The notes beneath the pieces were generated by a model. That model was given only the letters and a program-made list of their open reading frames with translations, did no database searches and was not told the origin of the DNA. A stretch of DNA of 18,050 nt from DATCVA01 sp036567205. GTDB lineage: Bacteria > Pseudomonadota > Gammaproteobacteria > Burkholderiales > Burkholderiaceae_B. The position numbers and the translations under genes are program-made. Of the stretch, positions 1 to 6,801 are shown in pieces. Each line of letters starts with the position of its first letter. Within the stretch, counting starts at the first letter, position 1. The stretch lies in contig DATCVA010000276.1 in assembly GCA_036567205.1 (NCBI GenBank), positions 1 through 18,050 of the forward strand, in the 5' to 3' direction.

Positions 1-2
1 TC

Positions 3-872
3 CTGGGGTTCCCGCCAGGGCAATCTACCGATGTGTTGGCGCGTACTGTTGCGGCGGAGCTCAGTAAAAACCTGGGCCAGCAATTTTATGTGGACAATCG
101 CCCCGGGGCCGCCGGTATTATCGCTACCGAAATGGCCGCCCGGGCGGAGCCGGATGGTTACACGCTCTTGGCCACCTCCAGCGGTCCGCTAGCGGTTAAC
201 CCAACTTTGTACAAAAAGCTGCCTTATAACGTGTCGCAAGACCTGGCGATGGTCGCCGGCCTTGGCATCGTGCCGTACTCGGTAGTTGTCAATCCAAAAT
301 CGCCCGTCAAAAACATTAAGGACCTGGTGGCTCTTGCCAAAGCGAATCCCGGAAAACTTAACTATGGTTCTGGCGGTAGCGGGGTCACCAATCATCTGGC
401 TACAGAAAGCTTCAAAATGGCATCAGGCATTAATATGCAGCACGTGCCGTTCAAAGGCGGCCCGGCCGGCGTAACCGCGCTGGTAGGGGGTCAGATCGAT
501 GTAATGTTCGAGACAATAGTCGGAACAATTGCTTTTATCCAGGACGACAGACTGCGCGCCATCGCGGTATCGAGCAGCGAGCGGGCAGCCGCCTTGCCCG
601 ACATACCTACTATTTCCGAAAGTGGTTACCCCGGCTTTTCGGCTGTTCCCTGGGTGGCCATGGCTGCGCCGTCTAAAGTTCCGCCTGCCATCATTGCGAA
701 GCTCAATGACGAGATCAATAAAATTCTGAAATCGCCTGAAATCCAGAAACGTTTTCATAGCCTGGGCTCTGAGCCCATGGTCATGGAGCCCGATCAGCTG
801 ACTGCTTACTTGAAGGCCGAAACGGAAAAATGGGGCAAGGCGGTCAAGGCGTCGGGCGCGACGGTGGACTGA
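3..872 (+). CDS. Bug/TctC-family tripartite tricarboxylate transporter substrate-binding protein (5' partial)
   Basis: Periplasmic solute-binding protein of the Bug (Bordetella uptake gene)/TctC family, which captures small carboxylates. The reading frame is open to the window edge: codons upstream of a possible GTG at position 33 read GFPPGQSTDVLARTVA, the conserved first-strand motif of the family. The gene therefore starts outside the window, and the signal peptide plus roughly 35-40 residues are missing. Other family hallmarks seen are NRPGAAGIIATE, PDGYTLL, an NPTLYKKLPYN segment and the late GYPGFSAVPWVAMAAPSKVP stretch. The C-terminus ends normally. It is followed 98 bp later by an MmgE/PrpD gene and a CaiB/BaiF gene on the same strand, a common arrangement in Burkholderiales catabolic loci, so the ligand is probably an organic acid used by those enzymes. 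The substrate cannot be read from the sequence. Family assignment is firm. Confidence 0.93.
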   Translation: MGFPPGQSTDVLARTVAAELSKNLGQQFYVDNRPGAAGIIATEMAARAEPDGYTLLATSSGPLAVNPTLYKKLPYNVSQDLAMVAGLGIVPYSVVVNPKSPVKNIKDLVALAKANPGKLNYGSGGSGVTNHLATESFKMASGINMQHVPFKGGPAGVTALVGGQIDVMFETIVGTIAFIQDDRLRAIAVSSSERAAALPDIPTISESGYPGFSAVPWVAMAAPSKVPPAIIAKLNDEINKILKSPEIQKRFHSLGSEPMVMEPDQLTAYLKAETEKWGKAVKASGATVD

Positions 873-970
873 CGGCGGTGCACGCCAGCAACCAGACAGG
901 CCTGCCGCTATGGGCACGGCAACGCCCCCTCAGCGACAGGTCTTAGAGTAGCAGCAACAGAGGAACCATC

Positions 971-2416
971 ATGGACGTCGCAAAACAATTGTCGTCCGGG
1001 CCAGCCATTATCGATGTGCCAGGCCCGGTACTAATCTCGAGGCAACTGGCTGATTTTACGGCGGCTCTTGATCTGAGCGATGTGCCAGGCGCAGTAATTA
1101 CACGCGCCAAATACCTTATGCTGGATGCCATCGGTTGTGCGTTCGCAGCTCGTAAAGAAGAGTTCGCGAAACGCATTGCAACTTCAGTGGCGAAACTCTC
1201 CGGCGACGGCGCGCGTGGTGTGGTCGGCATGCCGTACCGCCTTCCTTTGCGGGACGCCGCTGTGGTCAATGGCATGCTGATGCATGGCCTTGACTATGAT
1301 GACACCCACGCCGCAGGGGTGGCGCATCTTACTGTCAGCAACTTGCCCGCTGCGCTGGCCAGTGCGGCGCACGTTGGCGCATCTGGCGCACAATTGCTGA
1401 CTGCGTATATCGCCGGCATGGAAGCTGGCGCGCGCCTGGCCAGTGTCGTCAAAGGCGGTTTTCATCAGATCGGTTTTCATCCCACGGGCCTGATTGGCAC
1501 CTTTGCGTGCGCCTTGGTTTCAGGCCGTTTACTAAATCTTTCCAGTGCCCGACTGGTTGGCGCTCAGGGAATAGCCCTGTCGCTGGCCAGCGGTAATCTG
1601 CAGTTCATTGAGGACGGTTCCTGGACCAAGCGCCTCCATCCGGGCTGGGCTGCATCAAGCGGAATTACAGCGGCGTTTCTGGCCGCCGACGATATTCCTG
1701 CTCCGCTTGCAGCCTATGAGGGGCGTTTTGGCTTGTTTTGCAGCCATTTGCCGCCCGCTGAGCTTGCCTTATGTGATTTTTCGATTGCAACAGCTGACCT
1801 AGGCAGTGTATGGGAAATTGATAATGTGGCCATCAAGCCCTTTCCAGCCTGTCATTTTGTGCACGGTTGCGTCGATGCGGCGATTGCCCTGCATCGGACG
1901 GGTGTCGATGTCGGGCGCATCAAGTCGATACGTGCCCTGATTCCGGCCGGAGTTATTAAGTCGGTGGCCGAACCAGAGGCGGCCAAGCGCCGGCCCAAGA
2001 GCGATTACGACGCTAAGTTCAGTATTCATTATGGTGTGGCCAGCGGCTTGCTGCGTGGTCGCCTGGGGCTGGCCGAGCTGCTGCCGACAGCCCTGATCGA
2101 ACCAAAAATCTTACAGTTGATGGATAAGGTCAACTACGAAGCTGATCCGGCGACGACTTTTCCACGCCATTACACCGGCGAAGTGGTGGTTACGCTGGAT
2201 GATGGCCGTATATTGAGCCATCGCGTTGCCGTGAACCGCGGCAACCCGGATCAGCCGCTAAGCAATGCTGATATCGAAGCCAAGTACTTTGACAACAGCA
2301 CATTGAATTTCTCGCACGAGGTCGCGCAACAAGTACGCGACCTCGTGCTCGACCTCGAGTCGTTGCCACGCGCCGTACAACTTGAAACCGCGCTGGCTGC
2401 CACCACCACTGCGTGA
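971..2416 (+). CDS. MmgE/PrpD family protein (481 aa)
   Basis: Member of the MmgE/PrpD superfamily, whose characterised members include 2-methylcitrate dehydratase and cis-aconitate decarboxylase. They act in the cytoplasm on tricarboxylate or dicarboxylate substrates. Supporting features are the all-helical N-terminal part with the motif HGLDYDDTHAAGVAHLTVSN near residues 98-117, the KRLHPGWAASSG segment around residue 220, and the KPFPACHFVHGCVDAA segment, which typically carries active-site residues. The length is normal for the family. The ATG at 971 is preceded by AGAGGA about 7 bp upstream, a good ribosome-binding site. The stop TGA overlaps the ATG of the next gene (TGATG), implying translational coupling to the CoA-transferase. 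The neighbourhood suggests dicarboxylate catabolism through CoA thioesters. The exact substrate is unknown and propionate catabolism is not supported, because no prpB or prpC is present. Confidence 0.9.
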   Translation: MDVAKQLSSGPAIIDVPGPVLISRQLADFTAALDLSDVPGAVITRAKYLMLDAIGCAFAARKEEFAKRIATSVAKLSGDGARGVVGMPYRLPLRDAAVVNGMLMHGLDYDDTHAAGVAHLTVSNLPAALASAAHVGASGAQLLTAYIAGMEAGARLASVVKGGFHQIGFHPTGLIGTFACALVSGRLLNLSSARLVGAQGIALSLASGNLQFIEDGSWTKRLHPGWAASSGITAAFLAADDIPAPLAAYEGRFGLFCSHLPPAELALCDFSIATADLGSVWEIDNVAIKPFPACHFVHGCVDAAIALHRTGVDVGRIKSIRALIPAGVIKSVAEPEAAKRRPKSDYDAKFSIHYGVASGLLRGRLGLAELLPTALIEPKILQLMDKVNYEADPATTFPRHYTGEVVVTLDDGRILSHRVAVNRGNPDQPLSNADIEAKYFDNSTLNFSHEVAQQVRDLVLDLESLPRAVQLETALAATTTA

Positions 2417-3654
2417 TGCTTATTATGGATACTACTTTGAACGCCGAATCTCATACCAATCCTTTGCCGCTTGCGGGAGTGCGCATTCTTGCTGTTGAGC
2501 AATATGGCGCGGGACCTTTCGGCACGCTTTATCTGGCGGATCTGGGGGCCGAAGTCATCAAGATCGAAAACCACAAGGACGGCGGCGACGTGGGCCGAAG
2601 CGTCGGACCGCATTTTTTCGGCCCGAACGACAGCCATTTTTTTCAGACCTTCAATCGCAATAAAAAAAGCATTACGCTCGACCTGAAGCATCCGGATGGC
2701 AGGAAGGCTTTTCTCGCGCTGGTTAAAGACGCCGATGCGGTGCTCGACAACTTAAGGGGCGATCTGCCCGTCCGGCTGGGGCTGACTTATGATGATCTGA
2801 AACACAGCAATCCGCGCATTGTTTGCGCTCACTTGTCGGCGTATGGCCGTGAAGGTTCGCGCACCTCCTGGCCGGGCTACGATTATCTGATGCAGGCTGA
2901 AGCGGGACACATGTCATTAACAGGTGAACCGGACGGCCCGCCGACTCGTTATGGCTTGTCTATTGTTGACTTGATGACCGGCCTGGCCGCAGCTTTCGGC
3001 TTGCTGGCCGGCGTGGTTGGCGCGCGAGCGAGCGGCAAGGGCATGGACGTGGATACCTCTTTATTCGATGTAGCGTTGCATAATCTTAATTACCCGGGAA
3101 CCTGGTTTTTAAACAATGGGGTAGTTACCGACCGCAGCCCGCGCTCTGCGCACCCCAGCCTGACGCCCAGCCAGCTCTATCGCACGAAAGATGGCTGGAT
3201 ATTCCTGATGTGCAACAAAGAAAAATTCTGGGGTGTGCTGGTTGAACTGCTTAATCGTCCTGAATGGGCCATCGATCCGGATTTTTCCACCTTCGCCGCA
3301 CGCCTGAAAAATCGCGACCGGGTAACGGAAATGCTTGACGGCGAATTGATGGGGCGCACTACGGAAGAATGGATGAGCGTATTTGGCGGCAGGGTGCCGG
3401 CCTCGCCGGTTTATGATGTAGGCCAGGCGCTTGACAATACCTACGTAGCGGAACGGGAAGGAGTTACCGATTACTCCTACCCGGATGGCCGTTCGGCACG
3501 CATGATTGCCGGGCCAATCCGTATTGCCGGTGCAACCTTGCCTCGAAGCGCCGCTCCGTCGATGGGAGCGGATACCGATGCCTTGCTGACCGAGGCGGGT
3601 TATTCTACCGAGCAGATCGCAGCCCTGCGGGTTGCTAATGTGATTTCAGCCTGA
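2416..3654 (+). CDS. CaiB/BaiF (class III) CoA-transferase family protein
   Basis: Class III CoA-transferase that moves CoA between carboxylic acids in the cytoplasm. The N-terminal Rossmann-like region shows GPFGTLYLADLGAEVIKIEN, followed by NRNKKSITLDLK, DAVLDNLRGD and the AHLSAYGREGSRTSWPGYD stretch, all diagnostic of the family. The Asp in the GLSIVDLMTG motif (about residue 185) aligns with the catalytic aspartate of formyl-CoA transferase that carries the acyl intermediate. The length (about 412 aa) is normal. The start is uncertain: GTG 2413, ATG 2416 and ATG 2425 are all in frame and none has a clear Shine-Dalgarno. ATG 2416 is preferred because it overlaps the upstream TGA (TGATG), as expected for coupled translation. 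With the binding protein, the MmgE/PrpD protein and a CitE remnant next to it, it probably activates a dicarboxylate or hydroxy-dicarboxylate to a CoA ester. The acid is not determined. Confidence 0.9.
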   Translation: MLIMDTTLNAESHTNPLPLAGVRILAVEQYGAGPFGTLYLADLGAEVIKIENHKDGGDVGRSVGPHFFGPNDSHFFQTFNRNKKSITLDLKHPDGRKAFLALVKDADAVLDNLRGDLPVRLGLTYDDLKHSNPRIVCAHLSAYGREGSRTSWPGYDYLMQAEAGHMSLTGEPDGPPTRYGLSIVDLMTGLAAAFGLLAGVVGARASGKGMDVDTSLFDVALHNLNYPGTWFLNNGVVTDRSPRSAHPSLTPSQLYRTKDGWIFLMCNKEKFWGVLVELLNRPEWAIDPDFSTFAARLKNRDRVTEMLDGELMGRTTEEWMSVFGGRVPASPVYDVGQALDNTYVAEREGVTDYSYPDGRSARMIAGPIRIAGATLPRSAAPSMGADTDALLTEAGYSTEQIAALRVANVISA

Positions 3655-3706
3655 TTTTCTTTAGCGAAGACATCTGTTTAATTATTGATACTGGCCAGAT
3701 ATTGCA

Positions 3707-3892
3707 ATGAAACGTAGTTATTTATTTGTTCCCGGCAATCGGCAGGAGCGCTTTGCCAAAGCGGTTGCGTCAGGCGCGGGTGCTGTTGTGCTTGACCTGG
3801 AGGATGCTGTCGCGCCGGAAGATAAGTCGAACACGCGCATCGCATGCTTCAAAATCTTGTGGCATAGTGCTGCCGATGATTCGCTTAATTAA
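3707..3892 (+). pseudogene. N-terminal remnant of a CitE/HpcH-HpaI-type CoA-ester lyase
   Basis: The first 45 or so codons encode MKRSYLFVPGNRQERFAKAV followed by SGAGAVVLDLEDAVAPEDK, which is the unmistakable N-terminus of the CitE family (citrate lyase beta subunit-like, malyl-CoA/citramalyl-CoA lyases; normally about 270-300 aa). The VLDLEDAV segment is the first metal/substrate-binding part of the TIM barrel. After SNTR, near position 3840, similarity stops and the frame ends 17 codons later at TAA 3890-3892. More than 80% of the enzyme is missing and an MFS gene starts 24 bp further on. The likely explanation is an internal deletion that joined the 5' end of citE to downstream sequence. 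An intact gene would have completed a transferase-lyase pathway with its upstream neighbours. The 61-aa product cannot be an active lyase. Confidence 0.8.
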
Positions 3893-3916
3893 TGATTTTT
3901 TCGGTTTCGGCGCCCC

Positions 3917-5107
3917 ATGAAAGGCGGTCTTGCTCTTTTGCTGACGCTGTTCATTCAGACGGCAAGCACTGCCGCTGTGCTGGCGCCGCCAGCGATCGCA
4001 CCGGCCCTGCTGGCAAGCCTGGGCCTTAATAATCAAGCCATTGGCGTCTATATCAGCTTAGTCTATCTTGCTGCGGCTGTGGCCGGCGTTTATGCGGCCG
4101 CTGTCATTCGTCGTGTGGGGCCGATACGTGCCAGTCAACTGGCTTTGCTGCTGTCGGTTGGCGGGTTGCTTTTAATGGCGACGTTTAATCCATGGGCGGC
4201 TACACTGGGTGCGTTTTTGGTGGGTTGCGGATACGGGCCGATTACCCCGGCCAGCTCCGACATATTGGTGCGCACCACATCGCCGGAACGCTATTCGCTG
4301 GTATTTGCATTGAAACAATGCGGCGTGCCCTTGGGCGGTGCTCTGGCCGGGCTGCTGGCGCCGCCGGTTGTGCTGCTTTATGGCGGCCGTGCAGCGTTGC
4401 TGGCCATCGCGCTCCTTTGTCTGATCAGTCTGGCCGCTGCGCAATGGCTTCGGGGGCAACTCGATGCCAACCGCGACGCCCGGACGCCTTTGCCGACGCT
4501 TGCGGCGTTTCTGGTACCGATTCGTTTCGTATTGCAGCAACCGACTTTACGCATGTTGTGCATCTGTTCATTTGTATTTTCCACAGTGCAGCTTTGCGTG
4601 AACTCTTATTTGGTGACTTACCTTAATACGTCGCTGGGGTGGTCGCTGGTTGCTGCCGGAATAGGTTTTTCCGTGGCTCAGGCAGCAGGGATGGCAGGGC
4701 GGGTAGGGTGGAGCATTGCTGCGGATCGAAGCGGGAAGTCGATTGAAACTTTATTCGTGCTGGCCGTAATAATGGCTTTGACTTGCGGTTTGATGGTGTT
4801 GCCGGACTCATCCACCAGTCATTCATTCGTGATGATATTGCTGATTTCGTTCGGAGTTACCGCCATCGGCTGGAATGGCGTTTATCTGGCGCTTGTGGCA
4901 CGGCTGGCGCCCACCGGGCAGGCGGCAAGCGCGACTGCGGGCTGCATGTTTTTTACCTACCTTGGGGTTGTATTCGGGCCGCCGTTGTTCGGCGCATTTG
5001 CCCGATGGACGGACGATTTGGGCCTGGCATACGCGATGTTGATCTTTCCGCTGGCAGTGGTGCTGGGTGTCATGGGTAAACATATCAGGACACGCGCAAG
5101 GGCTTAA
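3917..5107 (+). CDS. MFS transporter (396 aa)
   Basis: Major facilitator superfamily permease of the inner membrane with about 12 hydrophobic helices. The chain starts almost directly in helix 1. There is an A-type motif between helices 2 and 3 (AVIRRVGPIRASQ) and a GCGYGPITPASSDILVRTT segment in helix 4 and the following loop. FALKQCGVPLGGALAGLLAP in helix 5 resembles the cyanate/NreB-like and related MFS groups. The C-terminal half begins near residue 200 after a short cytoplasmic loop. ATG 3917 is the only reasonable start, since a TGA lies in frame at 3893-3895, and it has no clear Shine-Dalgarno. The short N-terminus and the adjacent citE remnant suggest the 5' flank was rearranged, perhaps removing the original promoter or leader. 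It could import or export an organic acid handled by the upstream cluster; the substrate is not predictable. Confidence 0.88.
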   Translation: MKGGLALLLTLFIQTASTAAVLAPPAIAPALLASLGLNNQAIGVYISLVYLAAAVAGVYAAAVIRRVGPIRASQLALLLSVGGLLLMATFNPWAATLGAFLVGCGYGPITPASSDILVRTTSPERYSLVFALKQCGVPLGGALAGLLAPPVVLLYGGRAALLAIALLCLISLAAAQWLRGQLDANRDARTPLPTLAAFLVPIRFVLQQPTLRMLCICSFVFSTVQLCVNSYLVTYLNTSLGWSLVAAGIGFSVAQAAGMAGRVGWSIAADRSGKSIETLFVLAVIMALTCGLMVLPDSSTSHSFVMILLISFGVTAIGWNGVYLALVARLAPTGQAASATAGCMFFTYLGVVFGPPLFGAFARWTDDLGLAYAMLIFPLAVVLGVMGKHIRTRARA

Positions 5108-5158
5108 GTTCAACAGTAAGCTTTTTTCGAACTCCAGGCTTGGTAAGCGGTGTTGGTC

Positions 5159-5226
5159 TTCCGCGTTTACATCAATAGATATCGGTCCGGCTGGCAGCCG
5201 CTTCGGCTGGCTATATGGAATGGGTA
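5159..5226 (+). repeat. Possible degenerate, internally deleted copy of the ~101-bp inverted-repeat element
   Basis: The left end (TTTACATCAATAG at about 5166-5178) resembles the left end of the copy at 16075. The right end (ATATGGAATGGGTATTA) resembles the right end of the copy at 7759 and, as there, abuts the TTA that forms the stop codon of the minus-strand gene (5227-5229). By eye, 12/17 and 11/17 positions match the terminal repeats. The conserved core with GTACGGC is absent and no flanking direct repeat is seen. A small hairpin (CAGCCG-CTT-CGGCTG, 5195-5209) lies inside. This could be coincidence. Confidence 0.25.
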
Positions 5227-5499
5227 TTAGCGGCCGTGGTGCCATCCACCGCGACCGCCGCGGTGGTGGCCGCCTCCGTGCCAGCGGTGATGGCCACCAC
5301 CACCCCATGAACGATAGCCAAAATTAAAGAAGATCGGCGGCCCGGCGTACCAGGGGTCCGCATATACGCGCGGAGCGACGTAAACCGGCGGCGCCACATA
5401 AACGCGTGCACCGTCATCGTAATAGGCCGGGGTCGTTCCATAGATGGCACAACCGCCAAGCATAGCTAATATAGTCAGCGATAAAAGCAATCGTTTCAT
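5227..5499 (-). CDS. Small lipoprotein with His/Gly-rich C-terminus (90 aa)
   Basis: Predicted secreted lipoprotein. The N-terminus MKRLLLSLTILAMLGGCAIYG is a type II signal peptide with lipobox LGGC and the acylated Cys at residue 17. The following Ala at +2 favours sorting to the outer membrane. The middle (residues about 25-60) is rich in Tyr, Pro and Val with short imperfect repeats (VYVAPPVYVAPRVYADPWY). The last 28 residues are almost entirely Gly, His, Arg and Trp. Such tails occur in small proteobacterial lipoproteins of unknown function and might bind divalent metals, but that is only inference. No Shine-Dalgarno is obvious before ATG 5499. The gene is convergent with the MFS gene and divergent from the MazG-like gene, with only 97 bp between the two start codons. 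No specific name is justified. Confidence 0.8.
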   Translation of the reverse strand: MKRLLLSLTILAMLGGCAIYGTTPAYYDDGARVYVAPPVYVAPRVYADPWYAGPPIFFNFGYRSWGGGGHHRWHGGGHHRGGRGGWHHGR

Positions 5500-5596
5500 T
5501 ACGTTATCGGCAATTTTAATGATGGAAATTAGACCCTCGCCAGTAGCAAGCGTTCGTTTGATTTGCTGCTTGTTACATTTTTTGGAGTAGTTGGAA

Positions 5597-5947
5597 ATGA
5601 CGGATCATTTAATCGATGTGGCCGCTTTGGAAGCAGCATTGTTGACATTCGCCCAAGAGCGTAATTGGGAGCAATATCATTCGCCTAAAAATCTTGTCAT
5701 GGCGTTGACCGGTGAAGTGGGTGAGCTGATAGAGATATTTCAGTGGCTTACCGAAGACCAGTCCAGGACCGTTGCGGATGACCCCCGTACTGCTCGGGCC
5801 GTTCGCGACGAACTGGCGGACGTGCTGCTGTATCTGGTGCGATTGTCGTCGTCGCTGGGTGTTGATTTGAACGAGGCAGTAGTGTCCAAGATAGCGGCCA
5901 ATGCCAAAAAATACCCTGCCGGGGATTCAATTCCTAAACGCAAATAG
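5597..5947 (+). CDS. MazG-like nucleotide pyrophosphohydrolase (116 aa)
   Basis: All-alpha NTP pyrophosphohydrolase of the MazG/RS21-C6 (dCTPase-like) group, which hydrolyses a (d)NTP to the monophosphate and pyrophosphate and is thought to sanitise nucleotide pools. The metal-binding signature is visible: GEVGELIEIFQWL about residues 38-50 (ExxE) and DELADVLLYLVRL about residues 75-87 (ExxD). The aromatic FAQERNWEQYHSPKNLVMAL stretch is typical of the RS21-C6/YP_-type subfamily. Length is normal for single-domain members. ATG 5597 is preferred over an in-frame TTG at 5591 because GGAG at 5584-5587 lies 9 bp upstream of the ATG. The substrate preference is unknown. The gene appears monocistronic. 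Confidence 0.9.
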   Translation: MTDHLIDVAALEAALLTFAQERNWEQYHSPKNLVMALTGEVGELIEIFQWLTEDQSRTVADDPRTARAVRDELADVLLYLVRLSSSLGVDLNEAVVSKIAANAKKYPAGDSIPKRK

Positions 5948-6098
5948 CGCTTTTCCGCAGCTACGTTCAAAATAATTCGAAGCATCAGGATCACAGTGTT
6001 TGCGCAACAAATCATTGCAACTTTCCGGGTTGTACACGCCGATAGCGGGCTTTACAGTGAATATTAATTCTTTGCTATGTGTGAATAAGGAGAGAGCA

Positions 6099-6563
6099 AT
6101 GTCTCAACTTGCCAAAAACACAACGTCGACCATTATTCCTTGCCTGCGTTATCGCAATGCCGCGGTCGCAATCGAGTGGTTATGCAACGCCTTTGGGTTC
6201 AAAAAAAAAGCGGTTTACGCCAATGAAGACGGAACCATCGCGCATGCTCAACTTACCTTTGGCAACGGTATGATCATGCTGGGCTCGGTTACCGAGCCAG
6301 GCTCCAAATGGGGACGGCTGATCAAGCAGCCAGACGAGATTGAGCGTCTGGAAACCCAAAGTGCGTACTTGGTTGTTGCTAACGCAGACGCTATTTACGA
6401 TCAGGCCAGAGCCGTGGGCGCGGAAATTGTGCTGGATATTAAAGACGAAGACTATGGCGGCCGGGGATTCAGTTGCCGCGATATTGAAGGGCACCTTTGG
6501 AATTTCGGCACTTACGACCCATGGAAGAGCGACGAGCCTGCCCAGGATAGTAAAAAACAATAA
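6099..6563 (+). CDS. VOC-superfamily (glyoxalase/bleomycin-resistance-like) protein (154 aa)
   Basis: Protein of the vicinal-oxygen-chelate fold, resembling the PhnB/glyoxalase-like subgroup. Paired beta-alpha-beta-beta-beta modules are recognisable: IIPCLRYRNAAVAIEWLCNAFGF at the start, the central HAQLTFGNGMIMLGS strand, and a second half with AYLVVANADAIYDQARAVGAEIV and the closing SCRDIEGHLWNFGTYDPW. The last segment is the family's typical D-x-E/D-G-x-x-W-x-F ending. ATG 6099 is chosen over longer in-frame extensions because AAGGAGAG lies just upstream (6087-6094) and the homology begins directly after it. Enzymatic function is not predictable: members include lyases, dioxygenases and drug-binding proteins. 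The C-terminal ten residues are polar and probably disordered. Confidence 0.88.
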   Translation: MSQLAKNTTSTIIPCLRYRNAAVAIEWLCNAFGFKKKAVYANEDGTIAHAQLTFGNGMIMLGSVTEPGSKWGRLIKQPDEIERLETQSAYLVVANADAIYDQARAVGAEIVLDIKDEDYGGRGFSCRDIEGHLWNFGTYDPWKSDEPAQDSKKQ

Positions 6564-6741
6564 AGCTCGTAACCCGGTTTTTGGTAATTGCTTCAGGCGC
6601 AAGATTTGCGGGAGCCACAGAAATTGTTTGCTATGGTGATAACGGCCCGGCGCCCTTAGGGTCTGCAATGACCCCTGGGTAAAAGATATCTTCTGAGCGG
6701 CAGGGAAGGCGGCCGCTTGTGGTATGTTAAACGGTAGCCTG

Positions 6742-6760
6742 CGCATGTCGATGACATGCG
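6742..6760. promoter_or_regulatory. Perfect 8-bp inverted repeat upstream of kdsA
   Basis: CGCATGTC-GAT-GACATGCG is a perfect dyad 42 bp before the kdsA start, in the 238-bp gap after the VOC gene. No run of T follows, so it is not a standard terminator. It could be an operator for a dimeric regulator or a leader hairpin. A second small dyad (GGGTC-TGCAAT-GACCC, 6659-6674) and CGCAA-GAT-TTGCG (6598-6610) lie in the same gap. No convincing sigma-70 promoter was found in it. Confidence 0.4.
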
Positions 6761-6801
6761 TGCGCCGTACTTGCAGACTTATGACTTATTAGCGATCATT
6801 T

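Noticed and set aside
5195..5209. Terminator between the MFS gene and the lipoprotein gene
   Set aside because: The CAGCCG-CTT-CGGCTG stem is only 6 bp and neither strand has a T run after it.
6000..6098. Longer VOC protein start near 6000
   Set aside because: The added 33 residues lack family similarity, and a strong Shine-Dalgarno precedes ATG 6099.
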